Positions 23,633 to 34,050 of a DNA stretch of 64,000 bases are shown here, one piece after another; within the stretch, counting starts at the first letter, position 1, and each line of letters opens with the position of its first letter. The notes under the pieces were generated by a model, which had not been told where the DNA came from, searched no databases, and saw only the letters and a program-made list of their open reading frames with translations. The DNA lies in contig JAODTK010001577.1 of assembly GCA_026419785.1 (NCBI GenBank), positions 1 through 64,000 on the forward strand. The letters run 5' to 3'. A program made the position numbers and the translations under genes. The DNA is from Sclerodactyla briareus (taxonomy: Eukaryota > Echinodermata > Holothuroidea > Dendrochirotida > Sclerodactylidae).

Positions 23633-23745
23633 AGTAGTATGTAAAAAGGGAAAGGGGGGGGTTCTGGATATTTCATCCAAAATCGTCCAAGGTCTCTCAA
23701 AATATAACTTATAATCGTCCAAGGTCTCTCTGAAAATAACTTATG
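23633..23745 (+). repeat. Polinton left terminal inverted repeat
   Basis: Begins AGTAGTATGTAAAAAG and continues through GGGTTCTGGATATTTCATCC. It holds two tandem copies of a unit of about 33 bp built on TCGTCCAAGGTCTCTC followed by AATA(TA)ACTTAT. Matches the right end in inverted orientation over its whole length with few differences. Confidence 0.92.
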
Positions 23746-26700
23746 GGCTCAGGTTTAAATCCATGAGCACTCGTGGAACACCATCCTCGTGATGCTTACC
23801 CTCTGGTATTCAACGCGAGAGTGAGAGGGATACCATTATTCACATGCTGCACAAAGATTATAGAATCTGGATTATAAGGAGGGGGTCTTTCATTCTGACC
23901 TGACATCTATAATGTATTGTACCCTGACGCTGAATTAATAAATTTTTGAATAAGCTCCTTTTTTGTTTATCTAGACTGCTTGTACAGTTTATCATTATCT
24001 GGGTACAGATGCAGTTTGCGCTTTCGTCCAATACTGTCTTTCATTTAATTGAACTTGGCCAGTTCTTGGTAATCAGTAGAATTCTTCTTTGACTGATAGC
24101 ACAATCATCCAAGTTGTGAAATAATTCCAACTAGTAATTCAGTTTTGACTCTGCCAATTATAATTTCATTATGTTTTCTAGTTTTATTTTTTAAGTTTTT
24201 TATTGAAACATTTGTTGCAACACATCAACACAAGCATAATCAACCCCTTCCAGAGCAAATCCACCAGGTGATTAAACTCAACCAATAGCTGCCCACTAAC
24301 CTGCCGGCCCGCAACAACTCTACCCACCGTGAAATGGTTTCTAGTTCGTTAATATTAATAATTCTTATTATCTCTTTATACGGGAAACTCTTTTATCTCT
24401 TTCCCATCTTCTATTTCGTTTTTAATATCACCACTTTTTGTGTCTAAAGCATCCCTCATTCTGCGGTAATTCGGATAAATGTCCGTCCATTTATAAGTAT
24501 TATTCGTTTTCTTTTTCAAATAGTCGTATTTAATTTTGTAAATACTAGCCAGAAATTATCTCCTAAAAGGTTTGCAATAAACATTCATACCCTCATCTGT
24601 GCTACCAAAACACGACCACACCTATTAACATACTGTAAGTACTGTATCTGACCATTCATTCGGCTCTAACCATTTTTCAGAGAAATATTACGGTGTATTA
24701 TTTGAAAATCAATTCGTGTAGTAATCCCGATTGGTTCCATTGTTTATTTTCCAATATACCAAACATCCTAACCTTATGATCACTAATTCACATAACCAGA
24801 GGCTGTTGATGAAAATCATCCCTCATAATAGTTATCCCATGATAGTCAATAACAAGAATTGGTGTTACATCATTTGCGTAAATTTTCCCAATTGTAGATT
24901 TTGCCTATTCACTATTCATACTATTCATACCCTATTGATATTCAAAATATCATTGCAGCAGGTTGCCAGTATTGCGAACTATATTCATTTTTTAACATTA
25001 GTTTATTTATAAGGTTTAATATCAGTGGAGCCCTTTATATTATTATCATTACCATCTGCATATTTGAGATGAATTTCAGCTAATTAATTATCCCTTTCCA
25101 ACGCGTTTTGCAGTTTAGTGCTCCATTTGATGTATGATACTTCAGCACATGTGTGTCATTGCCTAATGGAATGACACCCAACATGTTAGATGGTTTTCCG
25201 TTATTATATTATTGGTGGAAGAAATTTGATCACGGTGTAAATAATAGCCTTGAATGGTTGCATGTCCAGTTTTCCAATGTATTCACCATCAAACAACCAA
25301 CAGTATTAAGTGAAAAAAGTCTTGCCCATACTTCAGAAATTTAATAGCATTATTTTCTGGAAATTTAAGTTTCAAAGTCACATTGATTATTGACCATACG
25401 CGACCACTCAAGATAATCACTGCAGTGATCAAATGCACCAGTAGATCACATTGTTAAAGGCAGCGACAATGGAAAATTCACGACATCACCATCAACCGCT
25501 AAGGCATTATACATAATTTTTTTCACCTTCGAAATATTGGGTAATACCCTATCCAAAATATAGCTGATTTCAAAGTCATTTTTAAATTTACTGCCGATTG
25601 TTTTAGTATTGTTTCCCAAGTTAAACGACTTTTCAAATGTATTAATTTCCTAAATAGGTGATTATTGATAAATATAGGATGGTTTTAAATAAAAAACAGT
25701 TACCACAGCATCTCAAAGCAATTATTCAAAAAGATACAAAGTTAGTAGTTTATATTCACCACCAAGGCAATAATAAAGAGCCTTTGCAGGGCAACAAAAA
25801 CGACTTACAAGTCAAACTATTAATATTTCAAATACTGGACAACATGTTGACATGATCTACCAGGTTTATTGACATTATGTATTACCACACGTTCAGTCTG
25901 ACGATGTGGTCTATAACGATTGGAACTCAAACCAGATGCTTTTGGCAAATCAAATCAACTTGATAATTTGGTGTAGACACCTCAGATGTGGTGTCAGCTA
26001 TGACCACCCCCAACATACAGACAGTAGAATATTAAAAGCTTTTATAGGTTTTAATGTCTAATCGGTCGAAGGCTGCGGCAACTGCTAAAAGAAATGAGGT
26101 GTCCCACACCATTTTCAAAATCATTATAATGCAGTGAATAATAATATAGAAATGTCAGCATATGGAGACATTTGTCATCAGTTTCATGTTTCACAGAAAA
26201 CAAATTGGAAGAACAACACGTCAATACCCATAGTAATTTTTTAGGCACTGCTTATGCGGGGAATTCAATTGTATTAGACGGTCATTAGACACTAGTAGTT
26301 TACAAATACACAAGAAGGGTACACAGATGCAACTTAATGGCTTTTGCTAAAAATCAACCTCGTACAGCAAGATTCACTTTCTCACCTCTCTCAAGGAAAG
26401 AGTAGAAGGCGCTTGCGAGAGGGTTTGTCATAACACAATAGAAGGTCTTTCTAACAGATTTGGGCACATTTTAGACACTCAATGATAGCATGAGAATTGT
26501 GTGCCCGAGATTATGTATTTTAGGGGCACATACTCAAACCAAAAAAAGTTTTTTCGACACCTGGACCACATCTCTAGATGCTAAACGACAGCTTTTGTCT
26601 ATATATGAGCGGATTGATATTACTTCTCCAGTAATTTAAAGTAGTTTAAATCGATATCAAAGCTCAATGCAATATGCTCGTAGCAAATTAGACTTTGTAG
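23746..26700. pseudogene. Polinton interior, AT-rich left half with unassigned coding remains
   Basis: No product could be identified. Short frames occur on both strands, for example plus 25658-25855 (Lys/Gln-rich) and minus segments around 25500-25600 with a protein-like LDRVLPNISKVKK stretch. None shows integrase DDE, polymerase DTDS-type or protease residues in readable form. Given the position inside the inverted ends these are probably remains of element genes. Confidence 0.4.
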
Positions 26701-26713
26701 TCGGTTAAAATGT

Positions 26714-27372
26714 TTACATGATGCCTACCGATCTAAACTGAGGATTCGTACCCATATAGGTTATATTAATGAAATTCAAATAGCCCCAAAGAAACACAAC
26801 AGCACTCGGTACGAATGATATTTTAATAATGCCGAAGAACCACCTGTTGTTGTTGTGATGATATGATATCGATGAACCAATGGCCAACTCCAATACATTT
26901 GATTGATACAACTAAGCAGTGAATCAACAACTAAATTAGCAACACCAGATCCACAATATCCAAATCTGCAAGGGCAACATAAAAAGGACAACTTGCCATC
27001 CATCATTGGGGTTATGGGATTCCAAGTATTTCATATATGCTTCATGAAATACTCAAATAATCTACCTTAAGATGTTTATTTTCAAGTAGAAAAACTACCA
27101 AAGCTACAACACCAGTAACAAATAACCCACACATTTTTGCAGCCATCCCACGCACCCCTCAATGCATTTGATAGCCAAGATAAAACACCTCCGTGATGCC
27201 TGGCAGTGCATCCAACAGTTTCAGAACCTCTAACTTTCCCAATACAGTTGCAAGGCTTTTGTTTAGACATATCTTTAATCTGCTTGTTAATACCACCACC
27301 CGGGGTTGGACTTGTTTGGGTGGCACAACACTTTAAACACTGCAAGGATGGGATTCGCTGATTGATAAACAA
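26714..27372 (-). pseudogene. Polinton interior, minus-strand coding remains
   Basis: Three minus-strand frames in series (27372-27082, 27006-26776, 26911-26714) share a Gly/Ser/Trp-rich composition, for example HGGVLSWLSNALRGAWDG. They read like fragments of one protein split by frameshifts. A minor capsid-type protein is possible from position, but there is no motif to prove it. Confidence 0.3.
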
Positions 27373-27399
27373 TAGGACTACTAGCCTAATGCTCTAGCC

Positions 27400-28300
27400 G
27401 TTAATATACTAAACCCGGTTACACCTTGTTCTCTAAATAAAATTCTTACTTTTTCCGATAGCGTCGTAGCTCATTCAACATTCGATTGATGGTTTCTTTT
27501 ATTCTGATTAATCTGCCGCACGCAATGCTCTATCACTTATACTTGCAGCTCCAATCTACCATTCTTTATATTTCCAAGTCTTTTTATTCTTGATTGATTT
27601 TTTTTCAACTTCTTCATTTCCTATCCTTGTGCTTGCGCCTAGATTTTTGTCTGATAACATATAACATCGTCTAATTCTTCAGTTTTGCCAAGTCATTGAC
27701 AAGCTCACCACGCGATTTTTGTAGAGCTTCATCGAGGGCTGTAGTTCTCTCATACTAAGTTCTGTTTGGGTATCAACGGTCCATCCTCTGTGCTAGCTAA
27801 CACATCATCGAATAGTGCTTGCATCTCACCTTGTATTGATTGATCAATATCTTAGCAACTTCTGGCAGTTTTTCCATTCATTACTTCAGTATTCAGAGGC
27901 GGATTTATTATATTTTCAATAACTTGCCTTTGCTTTGCGTGTTAACTTTTGGAGGACTTGAGTAGTAGTCAACAAACCCCATTTTTATTTCGTATTTAGT
28001 ATTCAAAATTGAATCTACTAAATTACTATAGAACTTGCTTTATCTTTCGGAGTTACTGATCCATATCCTTGATATGCTTAGTACTTCAGAACACCATCCC
28101 AATTAAAAGTATCTAATGTTTAATATGTGGGGTAATCCATAATCTTTTTCTCTCGCTGTAGCATAGAAAATCACGATTTGGGTGTTTTTAACCTGCCACT
28201 CTTCCTGATCCAGACCTCTATTTCGTCAGCTAAAACCCCATCCTTCATGTATTAGTGATCATTTCAAAGAATCATCAGTGATAATAAATGTGTCTCATCC
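27400..28300 (-). pseudogene. Polinton interior, Lys/Glu-rich minus-strand gene relic
   Basis: Read on the minus strand, 28250-27400 gives charged, Lys/Glu/Ser-rich segments in alternating frames, such as GVLADEIEVWIRKSG near 28240 and AYQGYGSVTPKDK near 28060, with a coiled-coil-like composition toward its end. Several stops and shifts interrupt it. The function is not recognised. Confidence 0.35.
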
Positions 28301-28799
28301 ACATCCTATCCTCCTCTCTACAAGCGAGCGAGAGTTATTCATCCTATAATCATCCAATGGAATGTCACCATTTTTATCAAAATGATATGTATTTAAAATA
28401 AAATGACAACGCACTACGGCCAAAAATTGCCATCATTACAGAAAATGACGTAATGCATGCGGTGTGAAAGGTATTAGACCATCTGTTGTATCACGAACAA
28501 CCCCAGCAAAATAGATCAAAACCAAATGTTAACGGTTAAATTTCCAAATTTAGGCGTGTAATGTGTCCATAGCATACCGAGCTTTAAACAACCAGACTAG
28601 CCTTGTAACATCGCACTTAATATCGTATGCCGCATGCAAACAGAACGATTGTCCACAAATCTTGGATATAGAGCCATTGTAAAAAAGATAAGTGTAAAAA
28701 TAGAAGCGCCAAAACCCCCAATGAAATTTATTCCCTAAACGATGCAGATGTGTATCACTGCCTATAGCGGATTTATGAAAGTTACCAAATAGCAACAAT

Positions 28800-29741
28800 C
28801 AGTAATATGGCGGATCGGATTGACATTTCTAATGAAAAATACATTGAAATTGAGAGTTGAAGCCGCAAAGGAAGATGCCGATTGCAAACGATGGTAAGGA
28901 TAAAGACTATTGGCCGATGCTATGGGAAACGATTTTACAATCCTTGAATTTGAGCTGCTGACAAATCATATGCCCTATTATCAGGCTGCGACCCTCAATG
29001 ACCGTCGAGTTTAGATTAATTAATGATTTGGTCGTGTGAATAAAAGCACAGACACAGGCGCTCGTTTATAAAATAAGTGGGAATCAGTTTTAGAATACGA
29101 AATGTTTACTAATGCTCAGGAGCTAGCTATGAATGATTAGAAGGAAGAAACCAGTATCAAAACAAAACTGGCCTTTACTTATGACAGAGTATTGAGACAC
29201 AGAACAAATACATTAAACCAAAAGAGATACAACTTGTTGAAATAATAATCGAACACGCCAACACAAAAAGCATGAAGGGTATACTCATGGTATTGAGGAC
29301 CCCCCATGAAATGGCGTACATGATGATAGGGAGACGAGGAAATTTTACAATCCAAAATTAATAAAGTAACCATTACTATCGAAAGCAGTCCGAATCAGTT
29401 GATATGGCAAGGCATGCAAAGTTATCAACATTGGGATGAAATTGGCAAAATTTGCAGGCATAGGCATTGTTAAAGAACGTGAAACTTTGTGATGTAACCT
29501 GTCGGATTATTGGAAAGATAAATAAGCTCTTTGGTTAGACATGAGAAGTAGTGATGATAATAAAATCACGGTTAGTGGTTTAGGGAGAATAGAAAATGGT
29601 TCTGAGGCTATTGACAATTCACTGAGAAAAAGATTGCAGAATAGCGGGGGGAACTCAAACTGTTATATGTATGTTGTCATGGATGCACGTCAATATTACA
29701 AGAATGGTAGATTAGATTTAGTCAGCACCATGTCAAAATAA
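28800..29741 (+). pseudogene. Polinton major capsid protein (double jelly-roll), broken
   Basis: Plus-strand segments in shifting frames match the pattern of Polinton major capsid proteins: an early IEIE(V)EAAKEDA-like strand near 28850, a TVEFRLINDLVV segment near 29010, and a strand with KSMKGILMVLRTPHEMAYMM at 29268-29330. A terminal NCYMYVVMDAR stretch (29658-29690) is followed by a short C-terminal tail in the frame 29541-29741. In full-length elements this protein builds the predicted icosahedral capsid. It sits directly before the ATPase relic on the same strand. Multiple frameshifts and stops make it non-functional as written. Identification rests on order, neighbours and residual strand-like motifs. 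Confidence 0.65.
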
Positions 29742-29757
29742 AATAAAAATAGATTAA

Positions 29758-30069
29758 ATGTTGTTCCAAAGTATCCTAATTCGGCACTCTATGAGGCAAA
29801 CAGGGTGTGGAAAACAGAGTTTGTGTAAATTTATTAGAAAATGTATACAAAAAAATTATTTTGAACACAGCGTTATCATTTGTTACACGCTAGCATGGAA
29901 TATAAAGCTTATAAAAAACAGAGAATCGGTCTGGCAAGATTCGACGTTTATGTCTTGGATTCTACCAAATTACATGGACTCTATCAAGAGATATACGAAC
30001 GTTTCAAAGCTGATGAAACGTTATATATATTACCATAGCAATCGTGTTCACACGAGGATTATGGATTAG
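29758..30069 (+). pseudogene. Polinton packaging ATPase (FtsK/HerA-type), broken
   Basis: The frame contains a degraded Walker A loop, RQTGCGKQS, at about 29790-29820 (expected form G-x-x-G-x-G-K-S/T). An IICYTLAWN segment follows (about 29878-29905). In a neighbouring frame a FDVYVLDSTKLHGLYQEIYE stretch begins near 29942. This order fits the short A32-like genome-packaging ATPases of Polintons. At least one frameshift separates the two parts, and the C-terminal Walker B and sensor regions are missing or lost before the right terminal repeat. Confidence 0.7.
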
Positions 30070-30079
30070 ACCAGAGGCA

Positions 30080-30186
30080 CATAAGTTATTTTCCAGACGA
30101 AGAGACCTTGGACGATATAAGTTATATTTAGAGAGACCTCGGACGATTTGGATGAAATATCCAGAACCCACATTTTACATACTACT
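30080..30186 (-). repeat. Polinton right terminal inverted repeat
   Basis: Reverse complement starts AGTAGTATGTAAAATG and follows the left end through GGTTCTGGATATTTCATCC and both copies of the internal TCGTCC(A/G)AGGTCTCT unit. Small differences, including a short insertion after the second GGTCTCT, show that the ends have drifted. Confidence 0.92.
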
Positions 30187-30189
30187 AAT

Positions 30190-31530
30190 GTGTCCCGAAG
30201 AATAACTTCAAGACATATAGGTTGTTGCACACGCAGCCCAATCTAAACAGCCTGAACAAAGTGAACCCCCGTCGTCACCTCCAGGAAAGCTCTGTTCTAT
30301 TGATACATAATATCCAGTAAGCTGTAGATTTGCAATGATATAGTTGTTTGGATAGTTGAGTGATGGAACGCGGAGAGCCTATTTGTCCTCGGTCAGATAC
30401 TGTGACTCCCAGACTTACTCATAAGCCCTTTCTGTATGCATGTCCTGTGTTAGAGAGGATTATTATGAACAACCAGTTACAAGAATTTGTTTTAGTCGCA
30501 TGAAGTCTCATTCTGGAGTGTGTCACTTTCTTCACCTAAATCAGATTAGATACCACGGGATTCCTTCTCACAATAGAAGGCAGAAAAGTTCCCTGTCTCG
30601 GTGAATCTTCCACTTCATACAGAAGCACCGAAATTGGACAGAAATAACGATAGGCCACGCAAATTTTTCCCAAATGCGGCTGCGATGGTCGCCACAATGG
30701 CTCATAACAGTACCATAGGAGTAACCATACAACTCGGTTCACAGTCAATTCTGATATTCCCTTATTCTAAAAATGGTTTCCACAGAATATAAGCAATCAA
30801 CAACATTCCTCCTAAGCCCCACACAGTTAAAAAAATATCGGCTATTCTGGAATACTGGCTAACTTGCCAAATGCCCAGAGTCGTACCCCAGGAGATACCA
30901 TAGCAAACCTCGGCTCAATGTCCAACAAACCCGCTATCTTTTCTCATTCTAATGATGGGTTTTCCATCAGAAAACAAGCCGCATTTCTCTTATTGGATCA
31001 CTACAATTTGAACAGCTACAGTTATCGGTTCTTTAAAGCGGGAACACGACTGATCCCCCCCCCCCCCCCCCAGGCCGAAAAATGGAAAAAAAAATATTTT
31101 GCTCACGCACTCTGTTTCGGTAGTGCTAGGGTACTATCCGGTAATAACAAACAACTACTTTGCGATGGAATACACAGATTCCTTTGAGATTTCCTTCAGT
31201 TTCCTATGAGAAAGGGACGTAAATAGGGCTTCTCAGATATTCTCCACACTTGGAAGCACGTAGTTTTTCGTTTTTTTTTTTTTTCTCTCCCCCACTTTAC
31301 GACTAACTTGGCAGGATACGTGATGAAAAGTTGAGCGTGCCACATGGGGGACGCGAGAAGATCTCAGGATCTCTATCGATCGAGCAGGAGAGGTCAAATA
31401 ACAGTCTCAAAGTTTTTTTGCGCGATCGTCATTACGAATGGCCATCGGCACTAAGAAGATGGATAGGGTTAGATTAGGCGCGGGGCACTGATGGTGCCAC
31501 CTTGCCTGACCAGCTGAATTCGTCTACTCC
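30190..31530. other. Anonymous DNA
   Basis: No gene recognised. Contains a run of about 16 C near 31057-31072, an A-rich run after it and a T run near 31270. The plus-strand frame 30864-31187 crosses the C run and is interrupted-repeat sequence rather than a protein. Confidence 0.4.
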
Positions 31531-31539
31531 ATTTGACCG

Positions 31540-31960
31540 CCAGAAGACATGTCCCGGTACCGCGCCAGGCGATGATGTACGCTACATTTGATATCGATGC
31601 ACGAATTGAGACGAGCGTTCAGAGTCTAAAGGAACTTAAGGAGGCCGCCGGCCCTGTGGTATTCCCCTGGACTGTTGCAGCGCTGTGTGATCCACTCGCG
31701 ACTGTTTTCACTGAACATCTATACCTGGCCACTGAGGTTGCAAAAGTCTCTAACAGTTTGACGAAGCCACCATCATCCCGGTTCCTCAAACAATTCTCTC
31801 TCCAGTCTACATTACTATAGCCCGTGGCACTGACTTCTATTACTATGTAATCTTTGAGAAATAATGTTTTGAATTATTTATCTCTAAATTTGCCATCTGA
31901 CCGCTTGAACCCTTGCCAATTCGCATATAGATCAAACAACCATAAGTGGTATCATGACTA
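31540..31960 (+). mobile_element. LINE fragment, N-terminal edge of the reverse transcriptase
   Basis: In one plus-strand frame SLKELKEAAGP (31623-31655) is followed by VFTEHLYLATEVAKV and, after a single stop, by PVALTSIT (31821-31844). Then QFAYRSN appears near 31917. This is the order of the RT start in Jockey/CR1-type LINEs: K..KAAGPDG, a P...K..II-like block, RPVALTS, then QFAYR. No catalytic FADD block was found downstream, so the copy is cut short. Confidence 0.65.
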
Positions 31961-31964
31961 TCGT

Positions 31965-33160
31965 TATTTTTGAATGTGTGACTCCCGAGTACCTCATACC
32001 AAATTTGGTGCTTCTGTCCGGAGTGGGGAATGTTTTCTTCTTTTTCTTGCCCCACTACAAGTACCTATATGAGTTCCAACGAAGGAACTCTTTATATCCG
32101 ATGTTCTATATCGTAATATAGTAAATGAAAAGGTCCGGACGAATTAATAGCGAACTACTGAATCGAATTTTCCTTCATAACCACGTAGGTCTTCTCATCG
32201 AGCGAATGGATCACCCGTGTCTCTATAGCGCGAGCATACACATTCCGATCCGACTCGCTAATGGTCCATTTGTGACCATTACAAGGAATATGAAATTGAA
32301 CGAGACCAAAAAGGAGGACAAACGCTACTGGCGTTTCTTGAGGGGTTAAGACTATTTGGGGGATAAATAATCACTTTTGGGATGTTGGTCATTTTAAAAA
32401 AGAACGCAATGTCCTAATTAAAGAAAATGCACTGGAGAGAATAAATGCCATTATTAAGTTCCCTAATGAACCAGTCAATTACTCTTACGAAGTTCGTGGA
32501 ACTGATACTAACCAAATTCCCACTCGGAGTGTCATTTTTTCCTTCCAAAATGTCATTTTGCGTCCCAAATGGCACTTCTTTTACAGTTGGAACTTCCTTT
32601 ACTAGCGTACCTCACCAAACGTATGACTTTCGTGATAAACTCATAATCAATAAGTTCTGGCGAACATTTTCATTAAGATTGCAACTTTCGCATTCTGAAA
32701 CGTACATGCTAGTGAAAAATTGTTTTGTAACTTTGAAGGGCCATTATCTTGAAATGTGTGAGAAAATATCCATGGGGAACGGCCATAACTCAATAGTAAA
32801 GATAGCATAGGCACGCAAAATTTGGCAGTGGATAAAAAGAACAACACGACAACTGTGCTACAAAATCATGAACTTGGTTCTCTCAATTCCAGTAAGTTGG
32901 TGTGAATTAGGGGGTAGAATCTGACTTTGTTGGACCGTTTGAAAAAAAAAAGGCTCCATGGTTTGTGTGCCGCATTTCACCACATGACTAAAATTTCAAC
33001 ATTATGGGACCTTGCTATGTCTAGTTACAGTCGTTCCGAGTTTCAATCAACCAATCAGAGGCTTTGTTTGGTTACAATGGCAACAGCATGAGCAATTTAA
33101 ATGTTAAAAACATTTTTTCCGTTTTCCGTACTACGCAACATACGCTACAACATCATTTGA
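31965..33160. other. Anonymous DNA with one long unexplained open frame
   Basis: Plus 32445-32810 is open for 121 codons but reads as low-information sequence and contains a nearly repeated pair (GGCACTTCTTTTACAGTTGG and GGAACTTCCTTTACTAG). Probably part of a dispersed repeat. No splice-bounded exon is convincing. Confidence 0.35.
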
Positions 33161-33445
33161 CTTTGTTGAATATGTGAGAACAATTTGGATTTTCATCATA
33201 GTAGACGAGTTCCCTCCTTTTGTTTTGTGTGTGAGAAACACGCTGCCTCGGGATTTTGATTGTTAAACTCACTCCAATAACCAAAGGTTTATGTGAACAT
33301 CGACAGTTTGTAATTGATATCCACCATAGTAGGGAATCCCTCCATCAAGGCTCGCTTATATATCGCTCTGAATCTCGCTGAATCACCGTTTTTCACAATC
33401 TTCTACTGATAAACAAAATAACCCTACTTCCAGTCACTCCTCTTT
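33160..33445. repeat. Repeat arm shared with 42045-42330
   Basis: The stretch aligns in direct orientation with 42045-42330. Shared blocks in order are TTTGTTNTGTG(T)G, TTTGATTGTTAAA..CTCAC, AATAACCAAAG.TTATGTGAACATC, ATCA.GGCTCG and CACCGTTT. It belongs to the same composite repeat as the 510-bp units downstream. Confidence 0.7.
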
Positions 33446-33599
33446 GAAACCTCAAAAAACTGTTTTGGCAGCCTCTCTGAGAGAAAGAACCGGACGCCAT
33501 ATAATTTTAGAAAAAAAAATCCAGCATAAAAATTGTCTGGACCTGGTATTCAACCATTCGTTTTCGTCGTGTTTTGTTGTTGTTGCTGGTTTACGAATT

Positions 33600-33660
33600 T
33601 TGAATTAGGCTCCCAAACCCCTCCCCCCCCCCCCCCCCCCCCTCCTTCCCTCCTCTTGAG
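33600..33660. repeat. Poly-C tract
   Basis: A run of about 22 C broken only by single T residues (33618-33645), inside an open frame that it explains. Confidence 0.9.
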
Positions 33661-33896
33661 CACTACTTCGGATATGCGAGACTCGGTCCGCTATTATTCA
33701 AATCTACTTAGTACGTGTGTATACAGTGGTATCGTCTACCCTATTGTTGAGATGACCATAATGGAATCACTTAGGGTGAAAAACTGGAAGTTTTCAGTCA
33801 ATTTGTGTTCGTAAAGTCTGTTTTATTTCTTCAGGACTTGTAGAAATTATTTGGAAATTATATTTCTGCAGGTGTATTCTGCAAAAATGAAATTTG

Positions 33897-34002
33897 CAAC
33901 AAAAAACTGTAAAAACTACATTTTACACTGTAATCCCATAAAATAGGAGGCAACATTTTATTATATTTTACTGTAAAATGTAGTTTTTACAGTTTTTTGT
34001 TG
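33897..34002. repeat. Perfect 31-bp inverted repeat (hairpin) with 44-bp loop
   Basis: The left arm 33897-33927 (beginning CAACAAAAAACTGTAAAAAC) is exactly the reverse complement of 33972-34002. Such exact arms contrast with the worn look of the neighbouring sequence and suggest a recently inserted fold-back element or a structure kept by gene conversion. It lies just before the 510-bp satellite. Confidence 0.9.
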
Positions 34003-34050
34003 GCATGTTGCTGCCGTTTACAATTTATTTTTACAGTGCTGTCACTCTCT

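Larger units (their letters stand above)
23633..30186. mobile_element. Polinton (Maverick) DNA transposon, internally reduced and decayed
   Basis: The element is delimited by matching inverted ends that both begin AGTAGTATGTAAAA. Inside lie a decayed double-jelly-roll major capsid gene (28.8-29.7 kb) and an FtsK/HerA-type packaging ATPase relic (29.76-30.07 kb), both on the plus strand and in adjacent order, as in Polintons. Polintons are self-synthesising transposons related to dsDNA viruses and normally also encode a protein-primed family B DNA polymerase, a retroviral-like integrase and an adenovirus-like protease. I could not find these three. At 6.55 kb the element is well below the usual 13-25 kb. 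The outside flanks are TGAATG (left) and AATGTG (right); only AATG is shared directly, so the expected 6-bp target duplication is not cleanly preserved. Frames are broken throughout. Confidence 0.9.
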
